Of a DNA stretch of 64,000 nucleotides, positions 42,055-51,077 are shown piece after piece. The position numbers and the translations under genes are program-made. Source of the stretch: Fumia sp045121595 (GTDB taxonomy: Bacteria; Bacillota; Clostridia; Oscillospirales; Ruminococcaceae); NCBI GenBank assembly GCA_045121595.1, contig JBGVGI010000012.1:186001-250000 (forward strand), in the 5' to 3' direction. Below the pieces are notes generated by a model. It had not been told where the DNA came from, ran no database searches, and was given only the letters and a program-made list of their open reading frames with translations. How positions within the stretch are numbered: the stretch's first letter is position 1; the number at the start of each line of letters is the position of its first letter.

Positions 42055-42780
42055 ATGAAAACTGCATTAGTTACAGGATCGTCCCGTGGTATCGGAAGAG
42101 CAATTGCCATCCGCCTTGCAAAAGACGGATTTAAAGTAATTGTCCACGCCGCAGGAAACGTTGCAAAAGCAGAAGAAACAAAAAAAATAATTGAAGAAAA
42201 CGGTGGCGTTGCAGAAATTGTAATGTGCAATCTCTGTGACGTTTGCGAAACTAAAAAGCTCATTGAAAAAACGGGTGACGTTGACGTTTTGGTGCTTAAT
42301 GCATCACTTCAGTACAAAACCCCGTGGAAAGATATTACCGTTGAGGCTTGTTATGAGCAACTTAACTGCAATTTCATTTCCTCGATGATTTTAATTCAGC
42401 AAGTTGTTCCCTATATGACCAAAAATCACTGGGGCAGAGTTATAACAATTGGCTCTGTTCAGGAAGCAAAACCGCATCCCGATATGCTTGTCTACTCCGC
42501 TTCAAAAGCTGCACAGACAAACCTTGTAAAGAGTTTATCTTTACAGCTTGCAAAAGACGGTATTACGGTCAACAACGTGGCACCAGGTGTAATTTACACC
42601 GACAGAAACGTTGATGCCCTTTCTGACCCTGAATATGCTAAAAAGGTCACCGATTCCATCCCTGTCGGCTTCTACGGAACCCCCGAAGACTGCGAAGGAA
42701 TCGTGTCACTCCTCTGCTCGGAAGAAGGCAGATATATCACAGGTCAGAGTATATACGTTGACGGAGGAAAAAGTCTATGA
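42055..42780 (+). CDS. SDR-family NAD(P)-dependent oxidoreductase
   Basis: Protein of 241 residues with the classical SDR pattern: TGSSRGIGRAIA near the N-terminus (dinucleotide binding), LNASLQY at the NNAG position, and the catalytic YSASKAA (Tyr-Lys) around 150-156 after a Ser. It looks FabG-like but sits in a sugar-acid operon, so it is likely a sugar-acid or keto-deoxy acid dehydrogenase. Substrate unknown. It overlaps the next gene by 4 bp. Confidence 0.85.
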   Translation: MKTALVTGSSRGIGRAIAIRLAKDGFKVIVHAAGNVAKAEETKKIIEENGGVAEIVMCNLCDVCETKKLIEKTGDVDVLVLNASLQYKTPWKDITVEACYEQLNCNFISSMILIQQVVPYMTKNHWGRVITIGSVQEAKPHPDMLVYSASKAAQTNLVKSLSLQLAKDGITVNNVAPGVIYTDRNVDALSDPEYAKKVTDSIPVGFYGTPEDCEGIVSLLCSEEGRYITGQSIYVDGGKSL

Positions 42781-43469
42781 AAATAAGATGGATAGGTCAG
42801 AGTGGTTATATCCTTAATACCGATAAAACCGAAATTATAATTGACCCATATCTTTCTGACGTTGTAAACCGCGTTGCGAACCGTCCAAGACTCGTTGACC
42901 CACCAATAAATCCTGCTGACATCAAATCCAATGCAGTTATCTGCACCCATGACCATCTTGACCATCTTGACCCCGATGCAATCGAAAAGATGTATAGAAA
43001 TCTTACCTTCATCACCACGAAGGAAGGTAAAGAGAAATTAAACGGTATGGGCTTTGACAACGTTTTTACTTTACAGGTCGGGAAGTCAGTAATCGTCGGA
43101 GATTTTACCATCACCGCCGTTTATGCAAATCATACAGTTGAAGCTTTCGGACTTATTATAAAAGCAGAGGGAAATACCCTTTATTTCAGTGGTGACACCC
43201 TCTTTGACAAACAACTTTATAAAATTCAGAAGTATTCACCCGATATAACTTTTATCTGCATCAATGGTAAACTCGGTAATATGAACTACGAAGAAGCTGC
43301 AGTAACTGCAAAGATTATCGGTGCAAAAATTAACGTTCCCACTCATTACGGAATGTTTGCTTCAAACACAGAAGACCCCGAAAACTTCACAAACCTTGTT
43401 GATAACGGCTTTATTATGGAATTTAACAAGGAATATACTATCAAAGAAACTCATCTTGAATGGGAGTAA
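42777..43469 (+). CDS. UlaG-like metallo-beta-lactamase-fold hydrolase, possible sugar lactonase
   Basis: Protein of 230 residues with the MBL zinc motif THDHLDHLD (HxHxDH) and the later NHTVEAFG, FSGDTLFD and NVPTHYGMF. UlaG-type proteins open the lactone ring of L-ascorbate-6-phosphate; a lactonase role here would fit preparation of an aldonic acid for the dehydratase. Other MBL hydrolases remain possible. Start overlaps the SDR stop (ATGA) with GGAGGAAAAAGTCT upstream. Confidence 0.75.
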   Translation: MKIRWIGQSGYILNTDKTEIIIDPYLSDVVNRVANRPRLVDPPINPADIKSNAVICTHDHLDHLDPDAIEKMYRNLTFITTKEGKEKLNGMGFDNVFTLQVGKSVIVGDFTITAVYANHTVEAFGLIIKAEGNTLYFSGDTLFDKQLYKIQKYSPDITFICINGKLGNMNYEEAAVTAKIIGAKINVPTHYGMFASNTEDPENFTNLVDNGFIMEFNKEYTIKETHLEWE

Positions 43470-43472
43470 TTT

Positions 43473-44813
43473 ATGGAAAGACGCAAAGTTTTAGAGCTTT
43501 TTGAAGCTCAGAAAGATATGTGGGAAAGTCGCGCCCAGGATGGTATTGAAAACTACCGCAAGGGATTTGCAAATATCACTGTAAAAGACAAAGACGGTAA
43601 CCCCGTAAAGGCTAAAATCAAAGCTTCACAAAAATCCCACGAGTTTAGGTTCGGTGCAAATATCTTTATGCTTGACGAGCTCGAAACTGACGAAAAGAAT
43701 AACCTTTACAAAAAGTATTTTAAAGAAACCTTCAATATGGCAACTCTCCCCTTTTACTGGAAAGATGTTGAACCGACAAAAGGCAACACAAGATACGAAA
43801 AAGACTCCCCAAAGGTTTACCGCAGACCCGCTATCGACCTTTGTATGGAGTTTTGTGAAGAAAACGGTATCGAGCCCCGTGAACACGCTTTAGCTTATGA
43901 GCAGTTTTTCCCAAACTGGCTTTCAGACAAGCCCGTCAAAGAAGTTAAAGAACTTTTGGAAAAGCGTTACAAAGAAATTGCCGACCGTTACAAGGACAAA
44001 ATCCATACCATTGAAGTTACAAACGAAATGGACTGGGAAGACGGCAAAACCGCCTTTTACGATGACCCCGATTTCCTTTTGTGGTGTTATAAAATGGCTG
44101 AAAAGTATTTCCCCGATAATCAGCTTGTAGTAAATGATGCTACTCACTTAGCGTGGATTGACCGCACAAGATATCAGGATAAATACTACGCTTATATTGA
44201 AAACACCCTCTTAAAAGGTGGCAGAATTGATGCTATCGGTATGCAGTACCATATGTTTTTCAGACGTGAAAAGGAGTACGATGAAACCCGTAAAACCTAT
44301 TCACCCAAAGAACTTTATGCGCATATGGATATGTATTCTGAGTTTAATAAGCCTTTGCAGATTACAGAAATCACAATCCCCGCCTACTCAAACGATAAAG
44401 ATGATGAAAAAATTCAGGCAGAGCTTCTCGAGATGCTCTATACTATCTGGTTTTCTCATCCTGCCGTCGAGCAGATTATCTACTGGAACCTCATCGACGG
44501 ATATGCTTTTGTAGACGACCCCAATCCCGAAAAAATCAAAAAATCCCAAGGGGATATGACCTTAGGTGAAAACTATTATTACGGCGGTCTTTTGAGGTTC
44601 GATATGTCTAAAAAACCTGCCTTTGAAACTTTGCAAAATCTCATCAACAAAGTGTGGCACACTGAAACTGAAACCGTTACCGACAACGGCAAAGCTTCTT
44701 TTAAAGGTTTTTATGGCAGATATGACTTAGAAATCGAAGTTAACGGCAAGGTTATTACAAAAGAAATTAACCTTTCAGGAAAAGCCGACAATAATTTTGA
44801 AATCACACTGTAA
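43473..44813 (+). CDS. GH10-like endo-1,4-beta-xylanase, copy 1
   Basis: Protein of 446 residues without signal peptide. An N-terminal beta-sandwich-like segment (GFANITVKDKDGNPVKAKI) precedes a GH10 TIM barrel. Acid/base Glu185 is in EVTNEMDW and nucleophile Glu299 is in LQITEITIPAY. A C-terminal segment after 390 resembles a short carbohydrate-binding module. It probably cleaves imported xylo-oligosaccharides in the cytosol. Copy 2, 12 bp downstream, is highly similar along the whole length. Confidence 0.9.
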   Translation: MERRKVLELFEAQKDMWESRAQDGIENYRKGFANITVKDKDGNPVKAKIKASQKSHEFRFGANIFMLDELETDEKNNLYKKYFKETFNMATLPFYWKDVEPTKGNTRYEKDSPKVYRRPAIDLCMEFCEENGIEPREHALAYEQFFPNWLSDKPVKEVKELLEKRYKEIADRYKDKIHTIEVTNEMDWEDGKTAFYDDPDFLLWCYKMAEKYFPDNQLVVNDATHLAWIDRTRYQDKYYAYIENTLLKGGRIDAIGMQYHMFFRREKEYDETRKTYSPKELYAHMDMYSEFNKPLQITEITIPAYSNDKDDEKIQAELLEMLYTIWFSHPAVEQIIYWNLIDGYAFVDDPNPEKIKKSQGDMTLGENYYYGGLLRFDMSKKPAFETLQNLINKVWHTETETVTDNGKASFKGFYGRYDLEIEVNGKVITKEINLSGKADNNFEITL

Positions 44814-44824
44814 GGAGTGCTTTT

Positions 44825-46174
44825 ATGGAAAACAGACGTAAAATTTTTGAACTTTTTGAAGAACAGAAAGACGTTTGGGAAAGTCGCGCCCAGGATGGTA
44901 TTGAAAACTACCGCAAAGGCTTTGCAAACATCGTTTTGAAAGATAAAAACGGCAATCCCGTAAACGCTAAAATCAAAGCTTCACAGAAATCCCACGAGTT
45001 TAAATTCGGTGCAAATATCTTTATGCTTGATGAATTTGAAACCGAAGAAAAGAACGCTCTTTACAAAAAACATTTTAAGGAAACTTTCAATATGGCAACT
45101 CTCCCCTTCTATTGGGCAGACGTTGAGCCGACAGAGGGCAATACGAGATACGAAAAAGACTCGCCTAAGGTTTACCGCAGACCCGCTATTGACCTTTGTA
45201 TGGAGTTTTGTGAAGAAAACGGCATTGAACCCCGTGAACATGCTTTGGCTTACGAGCAGTTCTTCCCCAAATGGATTATGGGCAGAAGTACTCCCGAGGT
45301 AAAGAGACTTTTAGAAAAACGTTATAAGGAAATTTCCGAACGTTATGCGGATAAAATCCCCACTATTGAAGTTGTAAACGAAATGGAATGGAAAAAAGGC
45401 AAAACTGACTTCTATGACGACCCCGATTACATCACATGGTGCTTTAAGATGGCGGAAAAATATTTCCCCAATAACGAGCTTGTTATAAACGAAGGCAACA
45501 AACTTTCCTTTGACGATCCCGGTTGCCGTGTGACTACAAAATACTTCGCCTACGTGGAAAACGCACTTCTCAAAGGTGCAAGAATCGATGCTATCGGTTT
45601 CCAGTACCATATGTGCTACCCCAAAGAGGACGAGTATAACGTAACAAGATACGCTTATTATAACCCCGAAGAGATGTATAAACGTCTTGACTTGTACGCA
45701 ACACTCGGCAAACCCTTGCAGGTAACTGAAATCACCTTCCCCGCCTATGACGATACCCCCGAAAACGAGGAAATTCAGGCAGAGCTTTTGGAAAAACTCT
45801 ATACTTTGTGGTTTTCTCACCCCAATATGGAGCAGATTATCTACTGGAACTTAGTTGACGGCTACGCATTCGTTGAAAACCCTGACCCTGAAAAGATAAG
45901 AGCTTCTCAGGGTGATATGACTCTCGGTGAAAATCAGTTCTGGGGCGGTCTTTTGAGATTTGACTTAAGCCCGAAACCCGCTTTTTACAAGATTCAGGAA
46001 CTGACCCAGAAAGTATGGCATACAGAAGCTGAGGTTATAACCGATAACAGCAAAGCTACATTCAAAGGCTTCTACGGCAAGTACGATGTTGAAATCACTG
46101 TTGACGGCAAAACCGTAACACGTGAAATTAATCTTTCTAAGAAAGCTGATAACAACTTTGAAATTATACTGTAA
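44825..46174 (+). CDS. GH10-like endo-1,4-beta-xylanase, copy 2
   Basis: Protein of 449 residues, a close tandem paralogue of copy 1 with the same N-terminal segment, catalytic motifs EVVNEMEW and LQVTEITFPAY and C-terminal tail. Several stretches (for example the SRAQDGIENYRKGFAN region) are identical at both protein and DNA level, indicating recent duplication. Differences concentrate in substrate-facing loops (copy 2 has a GNKLSFDDPG insertion around 225-235), so the two may have diverged in specificity. The start follows AAGGAGTGCTTTT. Confidence 0.9.
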   Translation: MENRRKIFELFEEQKDVWESRAQDGIENYRKGFANIVLKDKNGNPVNAKIKASQKSHEFKFGANIFMLDEFETEEKNALYKKHFKETFNMATLPFYWADVEPTEGNTRYEKDSPKVYRRPAIDLCMEFCEENGIEPREHALAYEQFFPKWIMGRSTPEVKRLLEKRYKEISERYADKIPTIEVVNEMEWKKGKTDFYDDPDYITWCFKMAEKYFPNNELVINEGNKLSFDDPGCRVTTKYFAYVENALLKGARIDAIGFQYHMCYPKEDEYNVTRYAYYNPEEMYKRLDLYATLGKPLQVTEITFPAYDDTPENEEIQAELLEKLYTLWFSHPNMEQIIYWNLVDGYAFVENPDPEKIRASQGDMTLGENQFWGGLLRFDLSPKPAFYKIQELTQKVWHTEAEVITDNSKATFKGFYGKYDVEITVDGKTVTREINLSKKADNNFEIIL

Positions 46175-46194
46175 TCACAAGCTTACACACAATA

Positions 46195-46230
46195 AAAAAA
46201 GTTGCTGTTTAATTAAACAGCAACTTTTTT
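46195..46230. terminator. Bidirectional terminator after the xylanase operon
   Basis: A long A/T-flanked stem AAAAAAGTTGCTGTTTAA / TTAAACAGCAACTTTTTT between convergent genes. Confidence 0.9.
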
Positions 46231-46231
46231 G

Positions 46232-47137
46232 TTATTCTGTCCAGTCAACTGAAAACTCGGCATCACGGTCACAGGTCAAAATGCCGTTTTCAAATTTAAG
46301 CTCTGCAAGCTGTATCGATGAACGGAAATTTTCGCCTCTGTCAGGATGGGTGAAATAGACGATGTACGCTCTATCCTTTACAACGATAATATCGGCATGA
46401 GCACCTCTGTCGCAATCGTCCTCGCGTGTACCCTTTTCCTTTAAAATATTTTCTTCCTGACGCACGAAATTTGTAAGGTCATCAGAACGGTAAACACCAA
46501 GACCTTTCCAGACGTCGGAAATCATCCAGTAATATCCTTTAAACTCGAAAACGTTGGGGCCTTCCTGCGGAGCATCATAGGTCGTTCTTCCTACGTACTC
46601 CCAGTTATAAAGGTCTTTACTGTCTGCGTAACAGGTGGAAGAATCCTGATTTTCATCCTTGTACCACATTCTCCACTCACCCGTAGGCAGACGGAAAATA
46701 CAAGGGTCGATAATTCTTGAAGACCCGAAAGAAAGTCCGCCAATATGCTTCCATTCGGTAAGATTTTCAGAAACGTAATGCTCCAAAGACGCCTTTCCGT
46801 CCCAGGTATGATAAGTACCTCTTATATAAGTCACAAACATATGATAAAGTTTTTCATCGGGGTTATATATAACTTCAGGTGCCCAGTAGGTATTATGTCC
46901 GAATTCAAAATTTAAATCAAGTGCCCCAAGATAATGCCAGTCGGCACCGTTTTCGGAAACCGCAACACCAATCGCAGTGCCGTAAGCGAAAGAAACGCCG
47001 TGTACAAACTGATTTGCTCTGCGCTGGGTATAGAACATAAAATATTCGTTTGTCTGCTCGTTTTTAATAATCATAGGGTCTGCTGCGCCATCGTAAATCG
47101 GGTCGCGGTAAAGAGGGGCAGGAACTAACTTTTTCAT
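46232..47137 (-). CDS. GH43-like five-bladed beta-propeller glycosidase
   Basis: Protein of 301 residues without signal peptide. DPIYDGAADPMIIK carries the first catalytic Asp position, YWAPEVIYNPDE the general acid region, and further Asp/Glu-rich blades (IIDPCIFRLPTGEWRMWYKD, GPNVFEFKGYYWM) follow the GH43 pattern. Exact subfamily is unclear; beta-xylosidase or arabinofuranosidase activity would suit the xylanase neighbours. It is transcribed with the upstream Crp/Fnr gene, 12 bp away. Confidence 0.78.
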   Translation of the reverse strand: MKKLVPAPLYRDPIYDGAADPMIIKNEQTNEYFMFYTQRRANQFVHGVSFAYGTAIGVAVSENGADWHYLGALDLNFEFGHNTYWAPEVIYNPDEKLYHMFVTYIRGTYHTWDGKASLEHYVSENLTEWKHIGGLSFGSSRIIDPCIFRLPTGEWRMWYKDENQDSSTCYADSKDLYNWEYVGRTTYDAPQEGPNVFEFKGYYWMISDVWKGLGVYRSDDLTNFVRQEENILKEKGTREDDCDRGAHADIIVVKDRAYIVYFTHPDRGENFRSSIQLAELKFENGILTCDRDAEFSVDWTE

Positions 47138-47149
47138 AAATTTTCTCCT

Positions 47150-47824
47150 TTAATTTATAATGCTTTTTAATTTCTTCTTATCAAGGATTTTTACACCTTT
47201 TCTTGACACTTCTAAAATTCCTTCGTTTGCAAAGTATTTAAGACACCTTGAAACCACTTCTCTTGCTGAGCCCATATACTTTGCAATCTGCTCGTGAGTA
47301 AGCTCTATTGTATCAGAGTTTATCCTTGCAGACTCGTCAATAAGAAAAATTGCAAGACGCTTATCCATACTCATAAACATAATCTGTTGTATTGCCCACA
47401 TAACGTCTGAAAACCTTGAAACTGCCGTTTCAAGCGCAAAAATCTTTATCTCAGGATTAGTTTCGCAAAGAGTAGAAAATGCACATCCGCTTATCACGTA
47501 GCATTCACTGTTCTCCTCAGCATCGACGAAAACGTCAAAAGTCACAGTGTCAAGCACACAGGACGCCGACAGCATACACATATCCCCTGCATAAAGTCTG
47601 TAAAGGGTTATATCCTTGCCCTCGTCCGACATCATATAAACTCTTAAAGTGCCTTTTCTTATAAGGATAACACCTGAACATTCGTCGCCGTTGTGGACTG
47701 TAACTCCCTTCGGGTAACTCATAGCGTAAGAGTTTTCGCAGATAAGGTTTTTATCGCTTTCCCGCATATTATCCCAGAAAGGAAACATCTCTTTATATAC
47801 AGGTTCAAACATACTCCTTGCCAT
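47150..47824 (-). CDS. Crp/Fnr-family transcriptional regulator
   Basis: Protein of 224 residues with an N-terminal cyclic-nucleotide-type effector domain (MSYPKGVTVHNGDECSGVIL at about 34-53) and a C-terminal winged helix (LTHEQIAKYMGSAREVVSR, residues ~173-191). It lacks the Cys cluster pattern of FNR beyond a few scattered cysteines. Arranged as first gene of a two-gene unit with the GH43-like enzyme, it may regulate carbohydrate use. Confidence 0.9.
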   Translation of the reverse strand: MARSMFEPVYKEMFPFWDNMRESDKNLICENSYAMSYPKGVTVHNGDECSGVILIRKGTLRVYMMSDEGKDITLYRLYAGDMCMLSASCVLDTVTFDVFVDAEENSECYVISGCAFSTLCETNPEIKIFALETAVSRFSDVMWAIQQIMFMSMDKRLAIFLIDESARINSDTIELTHEQIAKYMGSAREVVSRCLKYFANEGILEVSRKGVKILDKKKLKSIIN

Positions 47825-47842
47825 AAAATCACCTCTAAATAG

Positions 47843-47871
47843 ATTATATAGAAACTATCGGTCGATGTCAA
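47843..47871 (-). promoter_or_regulatory. Promoter of the Crp/Fnr-GH43 unit
   Basis: TTGACA and TATAAT with 17-bp spacing on the minus strand, about 20 bp upstream of the start. Confidence 0.9.
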
Positions 47872-47873
47872 GA

Positions 47874-47909
47874 AAAAAGCGAGGACGCCAAACGGCGTCC
47901 TCGCTTTTT
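47874..47909 (-). terminator. Terminator of the Cthe_2159-like gene
   Basis: A 16-bp stem (AAAAAGCGAGGACGCC / GGCGTCCTCGCTTTTT) with an AAAC loop directly follows the minus-strand gene at 47910. Confidence 0.92.
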
Positions 47910-49292
47910 CTATACAATCACAAACATATTTCCGCCGTCTTTAACGGTAAAAATATCCGTAAGATTTTCAGGGTCAAGCTTTACTCTGCCTGAAGGTTTT
48001 GCTTTTTTGTCAACGTCTTTTGGTGGTTCTTTGTGGTCAAAAGGAGGCATCTCACCATCAAATCCCTCAGGCGGCCCCATAGGCACCTCAGGCTGAATAT
48101 CCCCCGAATATCCCGAGCGTTTTACTCCGTCAACATACAGAGAATAATCACCGCTTACAAGCTTTTCTGAGCTTAATGCAAGGATTGAATAATCATTTGT
48201 GGGTGTAAACTTCACGATTTCTTCATCCGAAGCATTTTTAAGCACGACCTCACTGTTACTCTGTTTTTCAAGGAAAGTAAAAACTACGTGATTTTGTCCT
48301 TCTTCCTCAATTCTGTCAAGCATATTACCCGTGGCGATTACCTCACCGCCGTTTATGTAAATACCCTTATCCGAGTCGATACCCGAATCAACGCTTGTAG
48401 AGTTTGCTTCTGCCTGAAGGCTTCCGCCGTTTATTACGAGATACCCGTTTGAGTCAACGCCGTCGCCCTCACCTGTTTCGCCTGTAACACGGATTTTAAC
48501 GTCACCGCCGTTTATGGTGGTTACCGAAACGCCGTCCTCATTGGTGTTGATGCCGTCGTTACCTGAATTAATCTCGATATCACCACCATTTATCGTAAGG
48601 TGCATTTCTGTTCCTATTCCCTCGTTGTCGGCATTCACCATAAGCTTGCCTTCACCCTCGATATTCATCGACATCTTGGAATAAAAAGCACCGTCGTACT
48701 TGTGAAGCTTTTTAGCGTCCGACGTATCGCCGTTTTCAACTGTGTCAGGGTCATAGATGCGCGCAACGTAAGAGCCGTTTATAACGTTTTCACTGCCGTC
48801 TTTTAAAATTACGTTAGCACCTGCATTTACAGTGTCAACGTCTTTTGTATCGTCCTTATCACCGCATTCATATACGTTGTAGAAGATAACGGCAGGGGCT
48901 ACGTCGCAGTTTAAATTAACCCCGTCCAGGATAAGATTTACAACTGCATTCTTGTCGTTTTTAGCATCTTCGCCCAGATCTACTGCCACCTGACCTTTAG
49001 AAAGAGTACCGCTTATCTTATAAGTACCTGGGCGTGTAATATGTAAAACTGTATGCTCATCTGCCAAAGTTTTACTGTGAGCATCCTGCTCATCACCTTC
49101 ACCATAAGAAGCACCTTTACCTTCTTCATAGTAAACTATATCATTTTTAACGTAAATATCGCCTGAGTCGGACACAGCCATACCATTTACCATAATACCG
49201 CTGTCCGAAAGGACGATTTCAGTCCACTTCTGAGTACTGCAGGCGGTTATGAGTAAAGTAAACATTACCATAATAAACATAAGCTTTTTCAT
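47910..49292 (-). CDS. Cthe_2159-like carbohydrate-binding lipoprotein (DUF4353)
   Basis: Lipoprotein of 460 residues with lipobox ITAC near Cys18. The body repeats beta-helix-like turns with NGG/ING units (YLVINGGSLQAEANS, DGINTNEDGVSVTTINGG) and matches the cellulose- and polygalacturonate-binding Cthe_2159 fold, a pectate-lyase-like right-handed helix. A tail rich in Pro, Glu, Asp and Lys follows near 400-440. It lies at the cell surface, probably binding plant polysaccharides; lyase activity is not supported by visible motifs. Confidence 0.8.
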   Translation of the reverse strand: MKKLMFIMVMFTLLITACSTQKWTEIVLSDSGIMVNGMAVSDSGDIYVKNDIVYYEEGKGASYGEGDEQDAHSKTLADEHTVLHITRPGTYKISGTLSKGQVAVDLGEDAKNDKNAVVNLILDGVNLNCDVAPAVIFYNVYECGDKDDTKDVDTVNAGANVILKDGSENVINGSYVARIYDPDTVENGDTSDAKKLHKYDGAFYSKMSMNIEGEGKLMVNADNEGIGTEMHLTINGGDIEINSGNDGINTNEDGVSVTTINGGDVKIRVTGETGEGDGVDSNGYLVINGGSLQAEANSTSVDSGIDSDKGIYINGGEVIATGNMLDRIEEEGQNHVVFTFLEKQSNSEVVLKNASDEEIVKFTPTNDYSILALSSEKLVSGDYSLYVDGVKRSGYSGDIQPEVPMGPPEGFDGEMPPFDHKEPPKDVDKKAKPSGRVKLDPENLTDIFTVKDGGNMFVIV

Positions 49293-49360
49293 CTTATCAC
49301 CTCTTATCCATAATATCTCAAAATTTTTAATATTTTATGAAAATATCGAAAACTATTTTG

Positions 49361-49389
49361 TTGACTTGAATAAGTTTTTGTGATACCAT
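49361..49389 (+). promoter_or_regulatory. Promoter of the glycyl-radical activase gene
   Basis: TTGACT and TACCAT with 17-bp spacing, 20 bp upstream of the start. Confidence 0.7.
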
Positions 49390-49408
49390 TTTTATATGGA
49401 GTGATTTT

Positions 49409-50311
49409 ATGGAAGGCATTATCTTCAATATTCAGAAATTTTGTATAAATGACGGGCCGGGTATTCGCACAACCGTCTTTTTAAAAGGTTGCCCTTTAAG
49501 ATGTCAGTGGTGTCATAACCCCGAATCCCATAATATTAATCCGCAGATGATGTATGACAAGAATAAGTGTATCGGTTGCGGAAAATGTCTTGAAATATGC
49601 AGAAAAGACGCCCATATTTTTGAAAACGATATTCATAGCTATATAAGAGAAAATTGTATAAACTGTTTTGAATGCGAAAAATATTGTTTCACCGAAGCCC
49701 TTGAAGTAGCAGGTAAAAAAATGACTGTCGATGAAGTAATCGCAGAAGTTTTAAAGGATAAGTCCTTTTACGATAATTCGGGTGGCGGAATGACTGTGTC
49801 GGGGGGCGAACCCTTTATGCAGTACGATTTTTGCCTTGAACTCTTAAAAAAGGCTAAGGAAAATAACCTGCATACTGCAATTGAAACCTGCGGTTTTGTT
49901 GACACCGATAAGATTTTAAAGGCATCTGAATACATCGATTTATTCCTCTACGACTATAAGCTTACAGATGAAAATCTGCATAAGGAATATACCGGTGTTG
50001 ACAACACACTTATCCTTAAAAATCTTTATGAGCTTGATAAAAACGGCAAAAAAATCATCTTACGTTGCCCCATTATCCCATCTGTCAACGATACCAAAGA
50101 ACATTTTGAGGGTATAGCAAAAACTGCAAACTCTCTTACAAACGTTCTCGCAATCGAGATTGAACCTTACCACCCATTAGGCACGGGAAAACAGGAAAAA
50201 TTAAGTTCTGTTACAAAACAAAAAACCTTCAAAACCCCTGAAAATACTGAGGTTGAAGGCTATATCAGGTCAATTCAAAGCTTAACTGAAATCCCTGTAA
50301 GGAAGGCATAA
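49409..50311 (+). CDS. Glycyl-radical enzyme activating protein with ferredoxin insert
   Basis: Radical SAM protein of 300 residues. Signature NDGPGIRTTVFLKGCPLR then CQWC give the CxxxCxxC site. Residues ~50-100 add two ferredoxin-like 4Fe-4S motifs (CIGCGKCLEIC, CINCFECEKYC), as in activases of choline lyase, glycerol dehydratase and decarboxylase classes and unlike PflA. There is no glycyl radical enzyme gene beside it; the only candidates in the window are pflB, which has its own activase, and the partial enzyme at 62695. Confidence 0.9.
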   Translation: MEGIIFNIQKFCINDGPGIRTTVFLKGCPLRCQWCHNPESHNINPQMMYDKNKCIGCGKCLEICRKDAHIFENDIHSYIRENCINCFECEKYCFTEALEVAGKKMTVDEVIAEVLKDKSFYDNSGGGMTVSGGEPFMQYDFCLELLKKAKENNLHTAIETCGFVDTDKILKASEYIDLFLYDYKLTDENLHKEYTGVDNTLILKNLYELDKNGKKIILRCPIIPSVNDTKEHFEGIAKTANSLTNVLAIEIEPYHPLGTGKQEKLSSVTKQKTFKTPENTEVEGYIRSIQSLTEIPVRKA

Positions 50312-50314
50312 AAC

Positions 50315-50349
50315 AATCCCTGTAAAGAAATTCTCTTTACAGGGATTTT
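50315..50349. terminator. Bidirectional terminator
   Basis: AATCCCTGTAAAGA pairs with TCTTTACAGGGATT between convergent genes. Confidence 0.88.
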
Positions 50350-50350
50350 G

Positions 50351-50995
50351 TTATTTCATATACTCTAAAACCTGAGTTGCTATCGACTCCATACCCTTCT
50401 TGCTCGGGTGATTGCATATTTTTTCAAAGTCGTGAAGCTTTATTGATGTAGCATTGTTTTTCTTAGCGGCAATTTCTAAAGCGTTAACGATTTCGTCCTT
50501 GATGCCGTAGTTTATAATACAATAAATTTTTGCATCAGGGAGAGTTTCTCTTACCATATCCACAAAATAAACCATCGCGGGGAGTGCAGTATAAAGGTCT
50601 TTTTCCTCGATATTTTCTGTCTTCAGTTCACCAAGCGGTGCATTACACCATGCATCGTTTGTACCTCCGAAAACAAGAACTGTATCAATTTTGTTCTTTT
50701 CAAAAAATCCTTCTTTTACGTAATTACGCCATCTGTAAATAAAAGAACAAGTTTCAGAACAATCTTTAAGTCCGTGACCGATATACCCTACGGGAGAACC
50801 CGACCAGCTGTCGTTAAGTACAAGATTTGAACCTGTTTTGGTGATAACCTGATGCCACCAGGTTTCCGAAACGTCATATATATCATAATCGTGAAAACCG
50901 CCGTTTTCATCGTAGTCACAGTCATAATTATCAGGAATATATCCTTTAAAAGTCGAATAACTGTCGCCAAAAATAAGTACGTTTCCTAAAGACAT
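50351..50995 (-). CDS. SGNH/GDSL-family hydrolase
   Basis: Protein of 214 residues starting MSLGNVLIFGDSYSTF, with GDS nucleophile block, VFGGTNDAW (block III) and a C-terminal HDFEKICNHPSKKG (block V Asp/His). I use the ATG at 50995, preceded by AAAGGAAG; the longer open frame begins upstream without ribosome site. No signal peptide. Likely an esterase or lipase acting on acylated sugars; distinct from the SGNH gene at 12795, with which it shares only block motifs. Confidence 0.85.
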   Translation of the reverse strand: MSLGNVLIFGDSYSTFKGYIPDNYDCDYDENGGFHDYDIYDVSETWWHQVITKTGSNLVLNDSWSGSPVGYIGHGLKDCSETCSFIYRWRNYVKEGFFEKNKIDTVLVFGGTNDAWCNAPLGELKTENIEEKDLYTALPAMVYFVDMVRETLPDAKIYCIINYGIKDEIVNALEIAAKKNNATSIKLHDFEKICNHPSKKGMESIATQVLEYMK

Positions 50996-51077
50996 AATAT
51001 CTACTTCCTTTCTATAGGAAATATTACCATAAAAAAACAAAGTTGTAAAGACTATTTTTTCAATATAATGCTGCAAA

